DNA of 64,000 bases from Chlorogloea purpurea SAG 13.99 (GTDB taxonomy: Bacteria > Cyanobacteriota > Cyanobacteriia > Cyanobacteriales > Microcystaceae): assembly GCA_016903695.1 (NCBI GenBank), contig JADQBB010000012.1:44438-108437 (forward strand). Direction: 5' to 3'. Below the pieces are notes generated by a model. The model did no database searches. It had not been told where the DNA came from and saw nothing but the letters and a program-made list of their open reading frames with translations. The position numbers and the translations under genes are program-made. This document shows positions 8,337-15,803 of the stretch, piece by piece (the stretch's first letter is position 1; the number at the start of each line of letters is the position of its first letter).

Positions 8337-8672
8337 ATGAGGAGCGATAACGACCATAACAAAACCATAGGAACCCTTTACAGACACGGAGATGTACTGA
8401 TCCAGCGGATCGGCAATCTACCCCGCGGACTCCATAAACGTGACGATGCTATTCTAGCTCACGGTGAGGTGACAGGTCACAGCCATCGTATCAGAGAACC
8501 GGAATCTGTGCAGTTGTGGCAACGAGCGAGCGATTTATTCTTGGAAGTCAAGGGAGTCAGTGCCACCCTGGTACACGAAGAACATCGAGCGATCGATCTA
8601 CCACGGGGAATCTACCACGTCTGGAAACAGCGGGAGTACCGCCCCGACGCTTTCGTGGAGGTAGAAGACTGA
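8337..8672 (+). CDS. HGDVLI-type conserved protein
   Basis: A 111-residue soluble protein with YRHGDVLIQRI (15-25), ILAHGEVTGHSHRI (39-52) and YHVWKQREY near the C-terminus. The several His residues and the short beta-strand pattern suggest a small beta-barrel, perhaps metal-binding. I recall this family as a frequent partner of DUF6745 proteins, and here its TGA stop overlaps the ATG of such a gene (TGATG). No catalytic function is known to me. A purine-rich GGAG about 10 bases upstream supports the start. Confidence 0.7.
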   Translation: MRSDNDHNKTIGTLYRHGDVLIQRIGNLPRGLHKRDDAILAHGEVTGHSHRIREPESVQLWQRASDLFLEVKGVSATLVHEEHRAIDLPRGIYHVWKQREYRPDAFVEVED

Positions 8673-9082
8673 TGCTGAAAATTATGGCGGGGGGGCGAGT
8701 ACCGAATAAGCCTGTTCAACAAGGCCCCGGCAGAAGCCAGAACCCTGTAACACCGAACCTTCCCAAGGGCCAAGATATTCTTTTCATAGAAAATGTGGAA
8801 TTACGACGACAGTTAATAGAACAAATCGGTTACGAGAACTTCCTGCAACAGGTAGGGGGGATAATCCGCGATCGCGATCGTGATGCCGGGGGGGAAAGAC
8901 AACTGATTTATATTCCCTTCGATGATGATGAGCCGTTCATGGCTTTAAAAGTAACCTGCCCCTCCACGGGACAGATTCACGTCCTGCGAGTGCCCCCCCA
9001 TATGCGCCGTTGTCATCAAGCCGCCGCCTGGATAGCCGGTTTCGATAACCCTGACGACTACCGCCCGGCGCTCGAGGCGTGA
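8672..9082 (+). CDS. Small protein resembling the C-terminal domain of DUF6745
   Basis: A 136-residue protein translated from an ATG that overlaps the previous stop. The first ~30 residues are Gly/Pro/Asn-rich and look flexible. Then come ENVELRRQLIEQIGYENFLQ, a DRDRDAGGERQLIYIPFDDDEP segment and a final VTCPSTGQIHVLRVPPHMR followed by AAAWIAGF. The LRVPP-x-MR-x-AxAW ending is what I recall from DUF6745 proteins, which are usually far longer, so this is a stand-alone C-terminal unit. The frame is open upstream to 8516, but that part overlaps the HGDVLI gene and is not used. Function unknown. Confidence 0.65.
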   Translation: MLKIMAGGRVPNKPVQQGPGRSQNPVTPNLPKGQDILFIENVELRRQLIEQIGYENFLQQVGGIIRDRDRDAGGERQLIYIPFDDDEPFMALKVTCPSTGQIHVLRVPPHMRRCHQAAAWIAGFDNPDDYRPALEA

Positions 9083-9085
9083 GCC

Positions 9086-10933
9086 TCAAGTAGGTATGGA
9101 TGGCTGTAAGAAACGCTTGATCTCACCGCAGGCTATATAAGATTTGCCATCGGGAGCGATTTTGATCTCTTCTACCACGTAAAACATCCCCTCTTCCCTG
9201 ACGGAGCGGGGAAAGCGCATATTCCAATCGGGTTCGTAGCCATCGGAAACCACCCGCGCCCTTAACTTACTCCCGTCTTTGACGCATTGAACGAGAATTC
9301 CATCACCCACCTGATCTGTAGTGGGCAGATCGTTAATACTCGCCGGGCCTTTAGATGCTTTACCGCCGCTCGTTGACCTCGTTCGTGTGTGAGACTGGAA
9401 AATATCCCTCTCACCAGGTTGAACCAATCGCCTGATCTCCCCCCTGACTCTATAAAAGCCGCCGTCGCCGGACAGTTCCAGCGCCTCTGCCACGTAACGC
9501 GCTCCCTCGGCACGGATGGCCCTCGGAAACTGAACGTTTTTACCACTGTCGTAGCCATCGGTGATCACTTTGATCCGCAATTTACCCCCTTCCCGAACAC
9601 ACTGTAATTCCACGTCACCGGCCACATCTTGGGAAACGGGCATGAAATAAATTTCTTCTCCCGGTGTTACCCCACGACCGGCCAGATCGTCGCGGTTACG
9701 CGTCATCGTCTGGAAACTCTGATCTCTGAGTTCTTTTCTGCCCGCGTTACCCAAGGCTCTCGCCGCGATCCTCCCGGCGAAGTATTCCAGTTGTTCGATC
9801 TCCTCGGCGATCTCGAAGTTCTCGTTCAATCCCTTATCTCGTAACTCTTTGGCAAGGTCGCGGAGAATCCGCTCCGCCTCATCCTGTCTGCCCCTCTCTG
9901 CGAGATCGAGGGCTGTTTCTTTGGCTTTCGCACACATCAATCGGCTCAATTCTAGTATCACCCCGCTCGAAGAAGCCTCGGCGGATTCTTCGAGCGTACC
10001 CACTCGGGCCGTCACATCCACTTGATCGCTCACAGCTTCGATCACGCCCGATCGCACTACATCGGCGCTGTAGTGCAATTTCATCACCGGCAATGTGCCG
10101 ACGGGGGAAGCCGGTAGGGTCAGCCGCAATCCTAACAGTTTGTCTTCGCCTTCGTAAAGCTCTCCCAGAGCGATCGTCGTCCGTCCCGCGTCATCCCGCC
10201 CGGTGCGCGCTAAACTCAATGTATCGATCAACTCCACCCCAGGGGCTAAATCCAAAGTCACCGTTAAATTTTGACCGACCACAGCCCTAAGCGTGTCTAA
10301 CTCGATTGCGAATACTTCCGTGGCTTCATCGATACTTTGGATAAAGTAGAAATTCCCGTTAGCGGCTCTAGCCATGCCGATCAATAGGTCTTCGTTGAAA
10401 CCCTGGGCGAATCCGAGGGTAGTCGTTATCACCCCTTCCTCGGCTTTTTTCGCCGCCGTCGCCGTCAGGATTTTCGGGTCTTGAATGCCCATGTTGGCGT
10501 GGCCGTCCGTGAGCAGTAGTACCCGGTTGATCTTGCGGGGGTCTAACCGCTCTTTGACGTATTCACAACCTTTGAGCCAACCGCCGGATAAGTTGGTGAT
10601 ACCGCCGACGTGAACCCCGCGTATGGCCCGTTTGAGAGTGTCGGGGTTATTAACTCCTTGAGGGGGGATGACGGTATCCACTCCGTCATCGTAAACGATT
10701 ACCGAGAGAGTATCTTTGCTTTGGAGTCTATCGACTACCGATTCCGCCGCTTCCAGTGCGTGGTGTAGGGGGGCACCGGCCATCGAACCGGAGCGATCGA
10801 TCACGAGGGAGATGTTTAGATCCCGTCGCGGCGATTCGGGAATATCGGCTCGGAACCTGAGAAGAATATTGACCGTTAAAAGCGAACCGCTTGGTAAAAT
10901 TGCTTGCTCGAATTCGTAACTCGTTTGAATCAT
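9086..10933 (-). CDS. von Willebrand factor A protein with tandem C-terminal domains
   Basis: A 615-residue protein. The vWA domain (about 40-220) has a complete MIDAS: DRSGS (46-50), the Thr of GGITNLSGG and LLLTDGHANMG, so it should bind a divalent metal and a ligand protein. A beta-rich middle region and a helical segment (about 330-420) follow. The C-terminus holds two copies of a ~70-residue domain (about 439-508 and 543-615) sharing QCV-x2-G-x-KLR, DGY, FPR and GEI-[RK]-RxxQP, separated by a Ser/Thr/Lys linker. No signal peptide, so likely cytosolic. It converges on the HGDVLI/DUF6745-like pair with 3 bases between stops. Precise role unknown. Confidence 0.85.
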   Translation of the reverse strand: MIQTSYEFEQAILPSGSLLTVNILLRFRADIPESPRRDLNISLVIDRSGSMAGAPLHHALEAAESVVDRLQSKDTLSVIVYDDGVDTVIPPQGVNNPDTLKRAIRGVHVGGITNLSGGWLKGCEYVKERLDPRKINRVLLLTDGHANMGIQDPKILTATAAKKAEEGVITTTLGFAQGFNEDLLIGMARAANGNFYFIQSIDEATEVFAIELDTLRAVVGQNLTVTLDLAPGVELIDTLSLARTGRDDAGRTTIALGELYEGEDKLLGLRLTLPASPVGTLPVMKLHYSADVVRSGVIEAVSDQVDVTARVGTLEESAEASSSGVILELSRLMCAKAKETALDLAERGRQDEAERILRDLAKELRDKGLNENFEIAEEIEQLEYFAGRIAARALGNAGRKELRDQSFQTMTRNRDDLAGRGVTPGEEIYFMPVSQDVAGDVELQCVREGGKLRIKVITDGYDSGKNVQFPRAIRAEGARYVAEALELSGDGGFYRVRGEIRRLVQPGERDIFQSHTRTRSTSGGKASKGPASINDLPTTDQVGDGILVQCVKDGSKLRARVVSDGYEPDWNMRFPRSVREEGMFYVVEEIKIAPDGKSYIACGEIKRFLQPSIPT

Positions 10934-10961
10934 TTCCTGTTGGGCGGGGTTTTATTACTAT

Positions 10962-10967
10962 ATTATA
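10962..10967 (-). promoter_or_regulatory. Candidate -10 element for the vWA gene
   Basis: On the minus strand these bases read TATAAT, about 30 bases upstream of the vWA start codon. No good -35 hexamer is seen 16-18 bases further up. A HIP1 octamer lies at 10981-10988 in the same divergent spacer, which also serves tlyA. Confidence 0.35.
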
Positions 10968-11120
10968 GAGTGTGGTAATAGCGATCGCTCCATTTAACTC
11001 GATCCCTACTCATCACTACTATCATTAATAGCTAATATTAAATCTCTCGTCTTTTTTTCTTTAGATAAATTAATACAGGATTTACTAACAAAAAATAACC
11101 GGTTTGACCGAATTGAACCC

Positions 11121-11930
11121 ATGACAAAACAGCGACTCGATGCCCTATTAATCCAATTAAATCTCTGTGATTCTCGTCAGCAAGCCCAACGCTTAATCCG
11201 GGCGGGCGAGGTAAAAGTAAATCGGCAAATAGTAGATAAACCGGGTACAGAAATTGACACCGCCGCCGATATTACCATCGACCAAAAACCCCCTTTCGTA
11301 TCAAGAGGCGGAGAAAAATTAGCCAAGGCTTTACACATATTCGGGGTGGAGGTTAGGGATAGAATTTGTTTAGACGGGGGCATATCTACGGGAGGATTCA
11401 CCGATTGTCTACTACAGAAAGGGGCGAAAAAGGTTTACGGGGTAGATGTGGGTTACGGCCAAGTCGCTTGGACTCTCAGACAGGATGAAAGAGTCGTCTT
11501 AAAAGAAAGAACTAATTTTCGCTATCTAACTGCAGAAGATTTATACGAAGGAGGGGAAAGAGCAGATTTAGGAGTGATGGACTTATCTTTTATTTCCCTC
11601 ACTAAAGTCTTACAACCTTTAAAGAATTTATTAATAGCACCGAGAGAAGTAATTCTCTTAGTAAAACCTCAATTTGAAGTAGGTAGGGTGAAGGTGGGAA
11701 AGAAGGGAGTGGTTAAAGATACGAAGGCTCAAGCCGGGGCAATTTTCCAAGTCCTAGCCACCGGGCAGGGGTTAGGTTGGTATTACGGGGGTTTAATTCC
11801 CTCACCGATTCGCGGCCCTGCAGGTAATGTGGAATATTTACTCAGATTACAAACTATCGAGGGAGAAGCCAGCCCCGATTTACCGGCGATAGAAGATTTA
11901 ACAGCACGATCGATGTTAGAAATTTTATAA
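11121..11930 (+). CDS. tlyA: TlyA family rRNA 2'-O-ribose methyltransferase
   Basis: A 269-residue protein with an N-terminal S4 RNA-binding domain (1-60; RLDALLIQLNLCDSRQQAQRLIRAGEV) and a C-terminal FtsJ-type SAM-dependent methyltransferase domain (GGISTGGFTDCLL, GVDVGYGQVAW, DLGVMDLSFISL). TlyA proteins 2'-O-methylate cytidines in 16S and/or 23S rRNA; older records call them hemolysins. Length is typical. It is transcribed divergently from the vWA gene and is followed 28 bases on by a flavin reductase gene. Confidence 0.9.
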   Translation: MTKQRLDALLIQLNLCDSRQQAQRLIRAGEVKVNRQIVDKPGTEIDTAADITIDQKPPFVSRGGEKLAKALHIFGVEVRDRICLDGGISTGGFTDCLLQKGAKKVYGVDVGYGQVAWTLRQDERVVLKERTNFRYLTAEDLYEGGERADLGVMDLSFISLTKVLQPLKNLLIAPREVILLVKPQFEVGRVKVGKKGVVKDTKAQAGAIFQVLATGQGLGWYYGGLIPSPIRGPAGNVEYLLRLQTIEGEASPDLPAIEDLTARSMLEIL

Positions 11931-11958
11931 TCTTGATACTCTATTGGAGTTCTCTATA

Positions 11959-12549
11959 ATGTCTGATGCCGTGAAAATTCTCGCTTTTGCCGGTAGCGCC
12001 CGCTTGGATTCCTTTAACAAGAAATTGGTGAAAATCGCCGCCGCCGGGGCGAGGGACGCGGGCGCGGAAGTTACTTTCTTAGATTTCCGTGACCTCCCCA
12101 TGCCCCTATTCGATGAGGATTTAGAATCTCAATCCGGCTTACCCGCGAACGTTCTCCAATTCAAAAAACTACTGAAAACCCATGACGGGTTTTTGATCGC
12201 CTGCCCCGAATATAATAGCTCGATCACCCCCTTACTCAAAAATGCGATCGATTGGGCCTCACGCCCCGAACCCGAAGGCAATCCCTTAGCTCATATTAGC
12301 CCTTTCCGGGGCAAAACTGCGGCGATTATGTCCGCCTCTCCAGGGGCCCTCGGCGGTTTGCGCGGACTGGTTCACGTTCGCGCTATTCTGGGTAATATCG
12401 GCGTTTTGGTCATTCCCGACCAGAGAGCCGTCGGTAACGCATCTCAAAGCTTCGATGACACTGGGAATCTTAAAGATAACGAGCAGCGCAACGCTATTAG
12501 AGATATTGGCGTTAAATTGGCCACCATCACCACTAAATTAGCCACCTAA
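11959..12549 (+). CDS. NADPH-dependent FMN reductase, flavodoxin-like
   Basis: A 196-residue flavodoxin-fold protein. The FMN phosphate loop is AGSARLDSFN near the start and the isoalloxazine loop is CPEYNSSITPLLKNAIDWAS. It belongs to the NAD(P)H-dependent FMN/quinone reductase family, giving two-electron reduction of flavin, quinone or azo-type substrates in the cytosol. The ATG at 11959 has a GGAG nine bases upstream, which decides it over an in-frame TTG at 11944. The stop touches the stop of the convergent TPR gene. Confidence 0.85.
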   Translation: MSDAVKILAFAGSARLDSFNKKLVKIAAAGARDAGAEVTFLDFRDLPMPLFDEDLESQSGLPANVLQFKKLLKTHDGFLIACPEYNSSITPLLKNAIDWASRPEPEGNPLAHISPFRGKTAAIMSASPGALGGLRGLVHVRAILGNIGVLVIPDQRAVGNASQSFDDTGNLKDNEQRNAIRDIGVKLATITTKLAT

Positions 12550-13458
12550 TTATGATTTCGCCGTACTATCGAGGGATTTAATCTCTTCCTGTACTTTGCG
12601 ATATTCCCGATTTAACTGTTTCTGTACAGATTCGGGCAGTTGATCCTGTTTTTTGAGGGCGAGATTGTAATAGTTCAGGGCTTGTTTTAATAACGCGCCA
12701 TTCTTATCGGCATTGCCTTTGATCCTGAGAATCTGCCCTTTTAAATACTGCACTTCGGGATTATCGGGAGTCTCCTTTAAGGCGTTGTCCATGAACTGTA
12801 AAGCTTTATCGTATTCTTTCATATCCCGGTAGGCGAGGGCAATGCCTCGATCGACCAGATAATCCGGGCTGGCATAGGTTTCTAATCGTTCGATCGCCTG
12901 TTCCGGGCTGGAAAACGGTAAATTAACGGCTAAGATTAAATTGAGATAGCCCTTGAGTAAATTCACTTCCGGGTCTTCCGGTGCCGCTTTCTCCGCCGCG
13001 TCGAGATATTGAAACACCTGTTGTAAACGAGATATAGCGGAAACGGGGCCTTCTTTTTGAAATACATAGGCCCCCTCTAAAAAGTTACCGGCGGCTAAAT
13101 ATAAATTGCCCCGCACCCCGTCACTTCCTTTCAGCTTTTCTGCCGCTTCTGTAGTCTTGCGCCCGTAAATCCTCAAGTTTTCCCAGTCTTTAGTAGTGTA
13201 AGCCAAGGAAGCTCTTAAAGCGTGAGCTAAAGGCTCATTAGGTTCAGTTTCCGTGGCGACGGTGGCAGATTTCACCGCGGTTTTATAATCTCCCTGTTTA
13301 AAGATGACATTGAAGGCCGCCTCGGTTTTATCACCTATATTGCGGGGGTTGGTTTTACGAAAAGGATCACCCGCCCAACTTGGAGCAGTCGGGGCGCTTA
13401 TAATCATAGCGAGGGCTAACCCCACGAGCGATACTTTTTTCCCGATTTCTAGTTTCAT
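12550..13458 (-). CDS. Sll0314/Alr1548-type TPR repeat protein, exported
   Basis: A 302-residue protein with a signal peptide ending near APSWA-GDPF and a run of TPR-like helices. The N-terminal marker AGDPFRKTNPRNIGDKTEAAF matches, from memory, the cyanobacterial Sll0314/Alr1548 TPR family. Likely periplasmic or thylakoid-lumenal and a scaffold for protein contacts; its partners are not known to me. The ATG at 13458 has an AGGA five bases upstream and gives a clean signal peptide; an ATG at 13476 would add six residues. Confidence 0.8.
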   Translation of the reverse strand: MKLEIGKKVSLVGLALAMIISAPTAPSWAGDPFRKTNPRNIGDKTEAAFNVIFKQGDYKTAVKSATVATETEPNEPLAHALRASLAYTTKDWENLRIYGRKTTEAAEKLKGSDGVRGNLYLAAGNFLEGAYVFQKEGPVSAISRLQQVFQYLDAAEKAAPEDPEVNLLKGYLNLILAVNLPFSSPEQAIERLETYASPDYLVDRGIALAYRDMKEYDKALQFMDNALKETPDNPEVQYLKGQILRIKGNADKNGALLKQALNYYNLALKKQDQLPESVQKQLNREYRKVQEEIKSLDSTAKS

Positions 13459-13534
13459 ATTTCCTAATACCCTCATAGATCTGTCAGACTAATATAGAAA
13501 CCATTCGTCCTAATATTGTTTCGTTTATTTGTTA

Positions 13535-14167
13535 ATGCTGAGTCTTCAAAACGTTGTTTATCATCCTCCCGCTACCATTACACCAATCTTGTCTAATATT
13601 GACCTCCAATTAGCGCCCCAAGAATTAGGACTGATTATCGGCCCCAGTGGTTCTGGTAAAACGACCCTGTTGGAAATTCTAGCAGGATTCGCGGAAAAAA
13701 CCGGGGGGAGAATTTATTGGGGCGAGCAAGAGTTAATTTCTGAGAATCTACAACAGATAGGCGGACTGGTGTTTCAATTTCCCGAACGTCATTTTTGTGG
13801 TAAAAGTATCCTAGAAGAATTACGCCTCGGCCATCCTGAGTTAAAAACGGAAAGGATCAAAGAAACTCTAGAAGAGGTGGGCTTAGCTCATATATCCCTG
13901 GATTGTTCCCCTCACGACCTCAGCGGCGGCCAACAAAGGCGATTATCTTTGGCGGTACAATTAATTCGTCAACCTAATCTATTACTATTAGATGAACCGA
14001 CGGCGGGTCTAGATTGGTCGATGCGTCATCAATTAGCGAAGTTATTGGGAAAGCTGAAACAACATTGGACTTTGTTGGTAGTTACTCACGACCCCGGTGA
14101 ATTGATGAAGATCGCCGATCGAGCTTGGAAAATTAATCAAGGTCAACTAACTCCTATTCCTCTTTAA
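13535..14167 (+). CDS. ABC transporter ATPase subunit, ECF-like
   Basis: A 210-residue stand-alone nucleotide-binding domain: Walker A GPSGSGKTT, Q-loop VFQFPERHFCG, signature LSGGQQRR, Walker B LLLLDEPTAGLD and H-loop VTHD. The FPE(R)-type Q-loop resembles ATPases of energy-coupling-factor transporters. No membrane or substrate-binding gene is adjacent, so the partner must be elsewhere. The ATG at 13535 is used instead of an in-frame TTG six bases earlier. It lies 7 bases before rsmG and is probably cotranscribed. Confidence 0.8.
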   Translation: MLSLQNVVYHPPATITPILSNIDLQLAPQELGLIIGPSGSGKTTLLEILAGFAEKTGGRIYWGEQELISENLQQIGGLVFQFPERHFCGKSILEELRLGHPELKTERIKETLEEVGLAHISLDCSPHDLSGGQQRRLSLAVQLIRQPNLLLLDEPTAGLDWSMRHQLAKLLGKLKQHWTLLVVTHDPGELMKIADRAWKINQGQLTPIPL

Positions 14168-14174
14168 TCTTATC

Positions 14175-14915
14175 GTGTCTCAACAATTAGCGTCTTTTTC
14201 TTCCCTCTGGTTCGATAGCCTTTCCTGGCAACCTACAGAAATCCAACAATCTCTGTTTGAAAAACTATATGAGAAAGTTTTAGCGGCTAACGCGGGGTTA
14301 AATTTAACTAGGATCACGGAACCGGAAGAGTTTTGGGAAAAACATCTCTGGGACTCCCTATCTGCTATCCGTCATTTCATCGATACCTATCCTCAAAGGC
14401 TTAAAGCCAATTTCAAAGTAATTGATGTGGGTACGGGCGGCGGCTTCCCCGGTGTGCCAGTCGCTATCGTTCAACCTGATTGGCTGGTCTATTTATTAGA
14501 TTCCACACAGAAGAAAATTACTTTTGTCGAGCGATTGACGGTCGAATTAGAATTAACTAATACCAGAACTATCGTGGGCAGGGCGGAAGCGATCGCACAG
14601 AATAAACCCCATCGGGAAGCTTATGATTTAGTGCTGATTCGCGCTGTAGCCAACGCTAATGTTTGTGCTGAATATGTCTTGCCATTGCTGAAATTAGGAG
14701 GCACCGCCATATTATATCGAGGGCAATGGACTCCAGAGGAAACCAGGTCTTTAGAGGGGGCGCTAGAACAATTAGGAGGCAAGATAGGCGAGATCAAACC
14801 CCTCACCACGCCTTTGACTGGAGGCATAAGGCACTGTATATATTTAACTAAATTCGCAAGAACACCGCCTAACTTCCCCAGGGCCGTCGGTATCCCCAAT
14901 CAACAACCGTTATGA
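14175..14915 (+). CDS. rsmG: 16S rRNA (guanine527-N7) methyltransferase RsmG
   Basis: A 246-residue SAM-dependent methyltransferase with the RsmG marks: NLTRITEPEEFWEKHLWDSL, the SAM motif DVGTGGGFPG, LLDSTQKKITFVE and ARAV-like IRAVAN. It methylates N7 of G527 in the decoding-centre region of 16S rRNA. Translation appears to start at GTG. It follows the ABC ATPase gene by 7 bases and its stop overlaps the start of the cytochrome gene (ATGA), so the three form a tight unit. Confidence 0.92.
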   Translation: MSQQLASFSSLWFDSLSWQPTEIQQSLFEKLYEKVLAANAGLNLTRITEPEEFWEKHLWDSLSAIRHFIDTYPQRLKANFKVIDVGTGGGFPGVPVAIVQPDWLVYLLDSTQKKITFVERLTVELELTNTRTIVGRAEAIAQNKPHREAYDLVLIRAVANANVCAEYVLPLLKLGGTAILYRGQWTPEETRSLEGALEQLGGKIGEIKPLTTPLTGGIRHCIYLTKFARTPPNFPRAVGIPNQQPL

Positions 14916-15259
14916 ATATGCTACAAAAATTTTTCTCGTTCTTTTTTATTATCCTTATCGCCTCCGGTATCTATATTAATCCCGCTTTCGCCGCCGATAT
15001 AAGTAACGGTGATAGATTATTCACGATTCACTGCGCCGGTTGTCATCCGGGGGGCGGTAATATCATCAGGCGGGGTAAAAATCTGAAGTTGAAAGCGCTA
15101 CATAAAAACAAGATCGATTCTCTAGAGGCTGTTATCTCTATAACCACCAACGGTAAGAACAACATGTCGGCATTCGCTCAAAAATTAACTTCTCAGGAAA
15201 TTGAAGACATCAGCGCCTACGTGTTAGAACGAGCGGCGAAGGATTGGCGAAATTCTTAA
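14912..15259 (+). CDS. Cytochrome c6-like protein, exported
   Basis: A 115-residue protein with a signal peptide (1-27, cleaved after PAFA) and one haem c site CAGCH. Size and the C-terminal ending AYVLERAAKDW match cytochrome c6, the lumenal carrier between cytochrome b6f and photosystem I. GNIIRRGKNLK and TNGKNNMSAF replace the usual NVV and GKGAMPAF segments, with the axial Met kept (NMSAF). This suggests a c6 paralogue (c6B/c6C type) rather than standard PetJ. The ATG overlaps the rsmG stop, an unusual neighbour for a photosynthetic electron carrier. Confidence 0.85.
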   Translation: MNMLQKFFSFFFIILIASGIYINPAFAADISNGDRLFTIHCAGCHPGGGNIIRRGKNLKLKALHKNKIDSLEAVISITTNGKNNMSAFAQKLTSQEIEDISAYVLERAAKDWRNS

Positions 15260-15495
15260 ATTTGATTAAATGTAGGGGAGACCCGGATTTCACGCCTATC
15301 ATAAGCGTCCCGTATTGCTGCTATCTTCCGATCCTGACAAGATTTGGGCGTTACGATCGCATGAGTCCGAGTCTTACTTATCATAACATACGATCGGGCC
15401 GATCTCCATCGATTAACTTTTATCCATTACAAATAATTTTCAATAGAGATTTATCTGTGCAACGAACCCTTCAGGAAAAAATAGGATTTAGCGGG

Positions 15496-15538
15496 TTGAA
15501 ATTACCAATGTCATCTGACATAATTGAATATTATTATC
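15496..15538 (+). promoter_or_regulatory. feo promoter with overlapping Fur-box candidate
   Basis: TTGAAA (15496-15501), a 17-base spacer and CATAAT (15519-15524) make a good sigma70-type promoter about 27 bases before the feoA ATG. On the minus strand, 15520-15538 reads GATAATAATATTCAATTAT, which by eye matches 13 of 19 positions of the Fur consensus, including the intact GATAAT half. The site covers the -10 and the expected start point, as for direct Fur repression of iron uptake. This is inference from sequence only. Confidence 0.55.
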
Positions 15539-15550
15539 AATAACATCAGA

Positions 15551-15799
15551 ATGACTCTTAGCGAATTAAAGCCAGGACAAACAGCCGTAGTAGAGGAAAT
15601 CAGAACTAGCCGTCACGGACAGGGATTATGTAATCGTTTAGAAGCGATGGGAATAATTGCTAATAAACCTGTGAAAGTAATTCGCCAAGCACCTTTAGGA
15701 GGGCCGCTACACGTACAGATAGGATTAACCACGGAAGTAGCCATCCGAAGAAGCGAAGCGGCGATGGTCGCAGTTAAGTTTTTAGAAACAGAGAGTTAA
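15551..15799 (+). CDS. feoA: Ferrous iron transport protein A
   Basis: An 82-residue SH3-like protein: TLSELKPGQTAVVEEI at the start, then CNRLEAMGI and VIRQAPLGGPLHVQIGLTTEVAIRRSEA. FeoA is the small cytosolic partner of the FeoB iron permease. It sits 4 bases before feoB. The ATG at 15551 fits the family start; the open frame extends to 15524 only through promoter sequence. Confidence 0.9.
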   Translation: MTLSELKPGQTAVVEEIRTSRHGQGLCNRLEAMGIIANKPVKVIRQAPLGGPLHVQIGLTTEVAIRRSEAAMVAVKFLETES

Positions 15800-15803
15800 A
15801 CAC

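Noticed and set aside
9262..9558. 98-residue frame within the vWA gene
   Set aside because: Out-of-frame reading of the duplicated C-terminal region; no start signal.
15244..15543. 99-residue rightward open frame between the cytochrome and feoA
   Set aside because: Composition is unlike a protein, it overlaps the cytochrome end and covers the feoA promoter; no family resemblance.
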